Part shown: positions 19,388-23,586 of the stretch, in pieces | Numbering within the stretch: position 1 is the first letter of the stretch | Layout of the letters: each line of letters opens with the position of its first letter | Source: a virus | Strand: one strand, 5' to 3' | IMG/VR virus record: IMGVR_UViG_3300033997_000266 | Location: 1-23,586 of that record | Length of the DNA stretch: 23,586 bases | The notes under the pieces: model-generated | What the model was told of the DNA's origin: nothing | Databases searched by the model: none | Seen by the model: only the letters and a program-made list of their open reading frames with translations | Program-made: the position numbers and the translations under genes

Positions 19388-19702
19388 ATGACGCCTGACA
19401 AGGATCCACAGAACTACAGCGTGCTCGCCTATCTGGCATTCGGCGGGCTGAGCGTATGGGGAGGGCTTGTGACCTACATACAGACGGTGAAACGCGAGGG
19501 AAGGAAATTCCGATGGGCTGAGGCGCTGCTCCAGGTGGTGGTGTCAGGGTTCGCCGGGATGTTGACCATGCTGCTGAGCTGGTACATCGCAGCCCCACTC
19601 CCGTTGTGCGGCTTCATGGCTGGCCTGGCTGGCTTGATGGGATCGAAAGCACTGGAGCTGTACGAACGCCGGGCAACCGGCTGGATGGGAGGGAAGGAGT
19701 GA
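19388..19702 (+). CDS. holin (LydA-like), three membrane segments
   Basis: 104 residues from ATG at 19388, with GGAGGGG just upstream; the longer frame would cover both terminators and is rejected. Predicted segments: about 11-30 (SVLAYLAFGGLSVWGGLVTY), 48-66 (LQVVVSGFAGMLTMLLSWY) and 70-85 (PLPLCGFMAGLAGLMG). The charged tail is ELYERRATGWMGGKE. The length and layout suit a class I, LydA-type holin that makes inner-membrane lesions releasing endolysin. It is followed with a TGATG overlap by the endolysin. Confidence 0.8.
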   Translation: MTPDKDPQNYSVLAYLAFGGLSVWGGLVTYIQTVKREGRKFRWAEALLQVVVSGFAGMLTMLLSWYIAAPLPLCGFMAGLAGLMGSKALELYERRATGWMGGKE

Positions 19703-20184
19703 TGGTGAAAATGCGCTGGGTAGATGAAGCCCGTAGGCATATCGGGTTGACGGAGATTAAGGGGCCCCAACACAACCCCGAGATCGTGGCGATGTGGAAG
19801 GCCATCAAGCGGGGTGGCATCCGTGATGATGAAACCCCGTGGTGTGCCGCCTTTGTTGGAGCGTGCCTGGAGCGGGTCGGTATTCAGTCCACCCGGTTCG
19901 AGGGGGCGCGTTCCTATGCCTCTTGGGGGGAGAAGCTGGAAAAGCCGGTGGCAGGCTGCGTAGTGGTGTTCTCCAGGGATGGTGGCGGACACGTTGGGTT
20001 CGTAGTGGGGCAGGACAAGGCTGGCAATCTGCTGGTATTGGGCGGCAACCAAGCTGACGCGGTGAACGTGAAGGCGTTCCCTCGCTCCCGGGTAACCGCA
20101 TACCGCTGGCCCGCTGGCGAACCGACTCCGGTGGGGGAGCTGCCGGTGATGGCTGCAGCTGAGTTCTCGAAGTCCGAGACATAG
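19702..20184 (+). CDS. endolysin, Cys/His amidase-peptidase (TIGR02594, NlpC/P60-like)
   Basis: 160 residues from ATG at 19702, overlapping the holin stop. The fold signature is TPWCAAFVGACLERVG (Cys48), SYASWG, GCVVVFSR, GGGHVGFVVG (His97) and LLVLGGNQADAVNV (Asn116), followed by RVTAYRWP. These give the Cys-His-Asn set of papain-like peptidoglycan hydrolases of the TIGR02594 group. There is no signal peptide or membrane segment, so release through the holin is expected. The bond cut (amidase or endopeptidase) cannot be decided. Confidence 0.88.
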   Translation: MVKMRWVDEARRHIGLTEIKGPQHNPEIVAMWKAIKRGGIRDDETPWCAAFVGACLERVGIQSTRFEGARSYASWGEKLEKPVAGCVVVFSRDGGGHVGFVVGQDKAGNLLVLGGNQADAVNVKAFPRSRVTAYRWPAGEPTPVGELPVMAAAEFSKSET

Positions 20185-20237
20185 GCGCAAGCCTTGCCAA
20201 TATCGCCGGATAACCGGTAACAGCAGAGGAGAGTGCG

Positions 20238-20462
20238 ATGGAACACATCGTTGAGGTGGTCATCAACTGGATTGTCATCCTGATGGCTGTAGTGGGCGGC
20301 GCGTCCATGGTGGTGCAGGGGCTGGCCAAGATTGCGGCCGTCACCCCTTCCACCCGGGACGATGAGGTGATCGGGAAGGTGCAGGCCTTCTTGGTTGGCC
20401 TGACCAAGGTGCTGGACAAGCTGGCTATGAACCTGCCGGCTGAGAAAGCCAGGAAGCAATAA
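20238..20462 (+). CDS. small membrane protein, second holin or antiholin candidate
   Basis: 74 residues, preceded by GAGGAGAG about five bases upstream. Residues 8-28 (VINWIVILMAVVGGASMVVQG) form one membrane segment; the rest is amphipathic (AFLVGLTKVLDKLAMNL). The acidic N-terminus and basic C-terminus (PAEKARKQ) suggest N-out, C-in. Located between endolysin and spanins, it may be a second holin, pinholin or antiholin. The family is not recognised. Confidence 0.65.
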   Translation: MEHIVEVVINWIVILMAVVGGASMVVQGLAKIAAVTPSTRDDEVIGKVQAFLVGLTKVLDKLAMNLPAEKARKQ

Positions 20463-20463
20463 C

Positions 20464-20694
20464 ATGAACAGCTTGCTCCAACTGCTCGACATTCTAACGG
20501 CCCTTCTGGGCCGTTGGCTTAAGCAGGAGAGGGCAAGGGAGGTGCAGGAACGCTATGACAAGAATCATGCGGACCCACAGGGGTGTTTTGCTGAGCGTTT
20601 CGGTGCTGCTTCTGGTCAGTTGCCAGACAGCTCCAAGCCAAACAGCGAACTGCCCGCCACCCACACCCAGGCTGACATGGAGCCCCGCCGCTAA
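20464..20694 (+). CDS. Rz-like inner-membrane spanin subunit
   Basis: 76 residues beginning one base after the previous stop. Residues 1-18 (MNSLLQLLDILTALLGRW) form an amphipathic or short membrane segment, followed by a charged helical stretch (LKQERAREVQERYDKN) and HADPQGCFAERFG, a pattern (DP..CF..RFG) that recurs in short spanin-type proteins. The gene overlaps the lipoprotein gene in another frame, the hallmark of Rz/Rz1 pairs. The short length makes the i-spanin call moderate. Confidence 0.6.
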   Translation: MNSLLQLLDILTALLGRWLKQERAREVQERYDKNHADPQGCFAERFGAASGQLPDSSKPNSELPATHTQADMEPRR

Positions 20695-20773
20695 TGGCGG
20701 GGTTTGTCTTTCTGGGGAATCCACAGCCGACCTACTGGACTATCTCGATGCACTGGAGCGATGCGGTGGTTAA
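20555..20773 (+). CDS. Rz1-like outer-membrane lipoprotein spanin
   Basis: 72 residues, in a different frame from the Rz-like gene, with which it overlaps for 140 bases. The signal segment is MTRIMRTHRGVLLSVSVLLLVSC with a lipobox LLVSC, Cys23 being the lipidated residue. The mature part is Pro-rich (QTAPSQTANCPPPTPRLTW), as in Rz1/LysC proteins, and ends LSGESTADLLDYLDALERCGG. With its partner it should span the periplasm and fuse the membranes at lysis. Additional cysteines (33, 51, 70) could cross-link. Confidence 0.75.
   Translation: MTRIMRTHRGVLLSVSVLLLVSCQTAPSQTANCPPPTPRLTWSPAANGGVCLSGESTADLLDYLDALERCGG
20683..20713 (+). terminator. terminator-like hairpin inside the spanin overlap
   Basis: CCCCGCC-GCTAAT-GGCGGGG (20683-20702) followed by TTTGTCTTTCT. 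The stem includes the stop of the Rz-like gene in its loop and lies within the Rz1-like coding sequence. It should be overridden by Q-modified polymerase, or it may act only partly. Confidence 0.65.
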
Positions 20774-20927
20774 TGGCATTACCGTGACCGGGGTTGTTAC
20801 TCAGGTGAGGGAGTATGACGGGAGTCAGGCCCTGGTCACCCTGAATACTGGCGTCTCCGTCGTAGTACCGGCTACCCATGAGCCTGTACCTGGTGATGCC
20901 ATCGTCGAAGGCGAGCTATCCATCTAA
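20748..20927 (+). CDS. small hypothetical beta-rich protein before terminase
   Basis: 59 residues from ATG at 20748 (MHWSDAVVNGITVTGVVTQVREYDGSQALVTLNTGVSVVVPATHEPVPGDAIVEGELSI). A start at 20694 lies in the terminator hairpin, and a GTG at 20766 with GGAG upstream is an alternative that would give about 53 residues. The body alternates beta strands with turns, like a small OB or SH3-like barrel. The stop is adjacent to the terminase ATG. Function unknown. Confidence 0.6.
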   Translation: MHWSDAVVNGITVTGVVTQVREYDGSQALVTLNTGVSVVVPATHEPVPGDAIVEGELSI

Positions 20928-21797
20928 ATGGCAAAGACCGACTGGGCACAGCTCAATGCAGAGTTCCTGCAGGAGCATGAAGCGACCGGCATCAGTGCGA
21001 AAGACTGGTGTGACAGCCGCGGCCTGAACTACAACTCGGCGCGTCGCTATTTGAAATCTCGGGGGCAATCCCCTGCGCAACCTGACAAATCTCGCGTAGC
21101 TGCGCAATCTGCGCATTCCGAAGTGCGCAAAACTGCGCAATCTGCGCAAAGTGCGCAAGCCAAAGGGAATGAAGCCAAGGCCAAAGGGGGAGAGCGAAGA
21201 GGGGAGAAGTCCTCCGCATCCACTCGCGCCCCGGCAGACTCAGCCCATAACCCGAAAACAAACGGCCGGGACAGCAGCGGCCGCTTCACCGAGGGCAACC
21301 CCGGCAACCCCAACCCGGTCACGAAGTGGAAGCCCGGCGACCGCCCGGCGCTGACCCATGGCGGCTATGCCAAGTTCCTCGATGCAGAGGAGCTGTTCGA
21401 CCAGGCCCGCGAGCTGCAACTGCGCGATGAGCTGGACTTCACCCGGGCTCGCGTCATCTCCGTCACCAAGCTGCTCAAGGGACTGCAGCAGGACCTGGTT
21501 AACGCCACCGAGATGACCGACCGGATCGCGCTCTATGACAAGATCCTGAAAGCCGAGCAGGCCCTCGACCGCAACATCCAGCGGATTGAGTCCATCGAGC
21601 GGACCCTGAGCGCCCTGCGCATCGACGAGGTGAGCGTGCCGAAGATTGAGGAGGATACTCGCCGCATCCGGGCTGCTGCCCGCAAACTGACCGCCGAAGC
21701 AGATCGCCTCGAGAAGGATGGCGGCAGTGAGTCCACGCCGGTCAGTGAGATGGTGACTGAGTTGCAGGGCATGGGGACCGGGGGGCTGATGTCGTGA
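20928..21797 (+). CDS. terS: terminase small subunit
   Basis: 289 residues, ATG immediately after the previous stop. An N-terminal helix-turn-helix (about residues 8-44: LNAEFLQEHEATGISAKDWCDSRGLNYNSARRYLKS) is followed by a low-complexity Ala/Gln/Ser/Lys linker (about 47-120), encoded partly by TGCGCA repeats. A helical oligomerisation core then runs from about residue 150 to 260 (LFDQARELQLRDELDFTRARVISVTKLLKGLQQDLV... LDRNIQRIESIERTLSALR). It should recognise packaging DNA and stimulate the large subunit, with which it overlaps as GTGA. It is longer than many small subunits, mainly because of the linker. Confidence 0.85.
   Translation: MAKTDWAQLNAEFLQEHEATGISAKDWCDSRGLNYNSARRYLKSRGQSPAQPDKSRVAAQSAHSEVRKTAQSAQSAQAKGNEAKAKGGERRGEKSSASTRAPADSAHNPKTNGRDSSGRFTEGNPGNPNPVTKWKPGDRPALTHGGYAKFLDAEELFDQARELQLRDELDFTRARVISVTKLLKGLQQDLVNATEMTDRIALYDKILKAEQALDRNIQRIESIERTLSALRIDEVSVPKIEEDTRRIRAAARKLTAEADRLEKDGGSESTPVSEMVTELQGMGTGGLMS
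21074..21157 (+). repeat. cluster of seven TGCGCA repeats in the small terminase gene, possible packaging site
   Basis: TGCGCA occurs at 21074, 21101, 21110, 21124, 21134, 21143 and 21152 (start positions). Six of seven lie within 57 bases, at spacings of 9, 14, 10, 9 and 9, near one helical turn. The repeats encode AQSAHSEVRKTAQSAQSAQ. In P22 the pac site lies inside the small terminase gene, and in SPP1 it is within or next to it. A similar recognition role is inferred here. Confidence 0.55.
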
Positions 21798-23494
21798 GTG
21801 ACGCCATCGATACCTCCGCCATGACTGAGCAGGCGCAGATGGCCTACATCCGCTCGAAGCTCAGCGATAAGTGGTGGCGGATGAACAACCTCTACATGAT
21901 CGAGAACGAGCAGGGCAAGCTGGTGCGCTTCCGGCTGCGCCCGGCGCAGGAGCTGCTGTTCCGGACCATGTGGTACCTGAACATCATCCTCAAGGCGCGT
22001 CAGCTCGGATTCTCCACGGCCATCGACATCTATCTGCTGGACGAGGCGCTGTTCAACAAGAACCTCAAGTGCGGGATCATCGCCCAGGACCTGACGGCCG
22101 CCGGCGAGATCTACCGCACCAAGATCGAAGTGCCCTTTGATAACCTGCCGGGCTGGCTCAAGGCCCAGTTCAAGGTGGTGACCCGGCGCGGCGGGGCGAA
22201 TGGCGGCCACATCCTGTTCCGGCACGGCTCCAGCATCCAGGTGGCCACCTCATTCCGCTCCGGTACCGTCCAGCGCCTGCATGTCTCCGAGCACGGGAAG
22301 ATCTGCGCCAAGTATCCCGAGAAGGCCAAGGAGGTGCGAACCGGGACGCTGCAGGCGATCCACCCGGGCGCCGTGGCCTTCATCGAGAGCACAGCCGAAG
22401 GGGTAGGGGGCGACTTCCATGCCATGAGCATGAAGTCCCTCGAGCTGGCCAGGGCCTCCGGTGAGCTCAGCCAGCTTGATTGGAAGTTCCACTTCTTCGC
22501 CTGGTGGCGGGATCCCAAGTATCGCGCCGACGTGCCGGCATCCGGCGTAGTGATGAGCAAGACCCAGGCGGAGTATTTCGCCGCGGTCGAGAAGTCGATG
22601 GGTTGCACCATTACCGACGAACAGCGGCAATGGTACGTGCTGAAAGAGTCCACCTTGGGCGCCGAGATGAAGCAGGAGTTCCCCAGCACGCCGCTGGAGG
22701 CCTTCCTGACCTCTGGGCGCCGGGTGTTCGACCCCATCCATACCATGGATGCCGAGGGCGATTGCATGGCCCCGCTCATCGTCTACGACATCGACCCAGT
22801 GACCGGCAGGCGCGAGAAGGCCCGCAAACCGGAGAAGCTGGACGAGCGTGGCCAGCGCTCCCTCGAGAACATGCTGCTGGTCTGGGAGCTGCCAGACCCT
22901 GACGAGGATTACGCCATCGGCGCCGACGTGGCGGAAGGGCTGGAGCACGGCGACCGCTCAAGCCTCGACGTGACAGCCAAGAGCGACGGCCGGCAGGTGG
23001 CCCACTGGTTTGGGCATCTCGACCCGGGGCTGTTTGCCCAACTGCTGGCCCACGTCGGCCGCTTCTATGGCACCGCAGAGCATGGCCCGGCCTACATCGG
23101 CCCAGAGCGCAACAACCACGGTCATGCCGTGCTGCTCAAGCTCCGCGAGATCTACCCGACCCGGCGCATCTACACCCAGGAGCACATCGACCGGGACCGC
23201 GACGACGAGACGCCACGCCTCGGCTGGCTCACCACCCGGCAGTCCAAGCCGATCCTGGTTGATGGCCTCAAGGCCCTGCTGCGTGCCGGTCAGTCCGGGA
23301 TCCGCTGGATAGGTACCATTTCCGAAGCCACCACCTACGTCTACGACAAGAGCGGCAGCATGAACGCCCAGGACGGCTGCTACGACGACCAGCTCATGAG
23401 CTACATGATTGCCCAAGAGATGCGTGCCCGGATGCCGGCTCGCATCGTCAAACCTGAACCCTCCCGCAAACCCAAGCACTGGATGGCCAACTGA
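21794..23494 (+). CDS. terL: terminase large subunit (ATPase and nuclease)
   Basis: 566 residues from GTG at 21794, overlapping the previous stop as GTGA. Walker A-like KARQLGFST is at residues 67-75, and Walker B RLHVSEHGK at 161-169 with Glu166 as probable catalytic carboxylate. IESTAEGVGGDFH (198-209) is the coupling motif region. The RNase H-type nuclease domain carries GADVAEG (Asp378), ERNNHGH (438-444) and a C-terminal GCYDDQLMSYMIA (Asp531/532). The order fits large terminases of headful-packaging, P22/SPP1-like phages. It translocates DNA into the prohead and makes the terminating cut. TGATG couples it to the portal gene. Confidence 0.95.
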   Translation: MSDAIDTSAMTEQAQMAYIRSKLSDKWWRMNNLYMIENEQGKLVRFRLRPAQELLFRTMWYLNIILKARQLGFSTAIDIYLLDEALFNKNLKCGIIAQDLTAAGEIYRTKIEVPFDNLPGWLKAQFKVVTRRGGANGGHILFRHGSSIQVATSFRSGTVQRLHVSEHGKICAKYPEKAKEVRTGTLQAIHPGAVAFIESTAEGVGGDFHAMSMKSLELARASGELSQLDWKFHFFAWWRDPKYRADVPASGVVMSKTQAEYFAAVEKSMGCTITDEQRQWYVLKESTLGAEMKQEFPSTPLEAFLTSGRRVFDPIHTMDAEGDCMAPLIVYDIDPVTGRREKARKPEKLDERGQRSLENMLLVWELPDPDEDYAIGADVAEGLEHGDRSSLDVTAKSDGRQVAHWFGHLDPGLFAQLLAHVGRFYGTAEHGPAYIGPERNNHGHAVLLKLREIYPTRRIYTQEHIDRDRDDETPRLGWLTTRQSKPILVDGLKALLRAGQSGIRWIGTISEATTYVYDKSGSMNAQDGCYDDQLMSYMIAQEMRARMPARIVKPEPSRKPKHWMAN

Positions 23495-23586
23495 TGATCA
23501 ACGCCCAACCCAAGGCCCCTGAAAAAGGCGGCCTCGATACCCCGCGCCTGCTCAAACTGATGAGCGATATCAACGGCCAGCCGGAC
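23494..23586 (+). CDS. portal protein, N-terminal fragment (window ends)
   Basis: 31 codons from ATG at 23494, overlapping the terminase stop as TGATG. The text LDTPRLLKLMSDINGQPD matches the beginning of P22-like/DUF portal proteins, in which a ...ISDI..QPDWR segment precedes the clip and stem domains. The position directly after terL is the standard one for the portal. The rest lies outside the window, so no catalytic or structural check is possible. Confidence 0.7.
   Translation, partial: MINAQPKAPEKGGLDTPRLLKLMSDINGQPD

Noticed and set aside
21074-21157. TGCGCA cluster considered as CRISPR or simple slippage only
   Set aside because: Units are far too short for CRISPR. Slippage may explain their origin but does not exclude a packaging-site role.
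1-23586. tRNA genes, attachment sites, integrase and insertion sequences
   Set aside because: I saw no cloverleaf, recombinase motif, transposase or flanking terminal repeat; an integrase and att site may lie outside the window.

Overview
The window is almost wholly a temperate, lambdoid-type tailed phage or prophage. It covers the left early (recombination) operon, the immunity switch, replication, the late regulator, lysis and the start of DNA packaging. High GC, gammaproteobacterial family signatures (RdgC, RecE/RecT, Rha, DUF1367, DUF1364, a Q-type antiterminator with a Cys4 zinc finger) and a perfect match to the E. coli rrn boxA point to a gammaproteobacterial host. An Aeromonas-like host is plausible from general resemblance only; no integrase, att site or host gene is visible to prove it.

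Layout. Bases 1-9577, all leftward apart from a possible partial gene at the edge: a truncated HNH/AP2-like protein, four small unknown genes coupled by 4-base overlaps behind rdgC, an MT-A70 adenine methyltransferase, a coiled-coil protein ending in a helix-hairpin-helix/alpha-CTD-like domain, a second long coiled-coil protein, RecT, RecE and small early genes. A roughly 580-base gene-poor, hairpin-rich stretch (8747-9322) carrying a boxA follows, and then a small Arg-rich protein at the operon head. Bases 9578-11460 form the immunity region. Left and right control regions share an identical 16-base pseudo-palindrome. Between them, transcribed leftward, are a LexA/S24-type CI repressor and an unusual membrane-anchored protein with two zinc ribbons. 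Bases 11460-19219, rightward: Cro, a BRO-N/KilAC antirepressor, small genes, a winged-helix replication protein with four iterons inside its gene (probable origin), a DnaB helicase, small genes, Rha, DUF1367, DUF1364, a PD-(D/E)XK-like nuclease and antiterminator Q. Bases 19220-20773: a late promoter followed at once by two terminators, then holin, endolysin, a second small membrane protein and overlapping spanins. Bases 20748-23586: a small unknown gene, small and large terminase, and the first 31 codons of a portal protein.

How it works together. CI holds the left and right promoters through common operators. On induction, Cro and the antirepressor favour lytic growth. The left operon supplies single-strand annealing recombination (RecE/RecT) and modification. 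The right operon supplies origin recognition and helicase, then Q, which should let polymerase started at the late promoter pass the two terminators into lysis and packaging. The terminase small-subunit gene carries a cluster of TGCGCA repeats that could be the packaging recognition site.

The best candidates for something new are the twin-zinc-ribbon membrane protein in the lysogenic transcript, the structured boxA-containing leader of the left operon, the coiled-coil protein with an alpha-CTD-like tail, and a translation-leader sequence (AGGACCCAGACCATG and variants) repeated before many gene starts on both strands.
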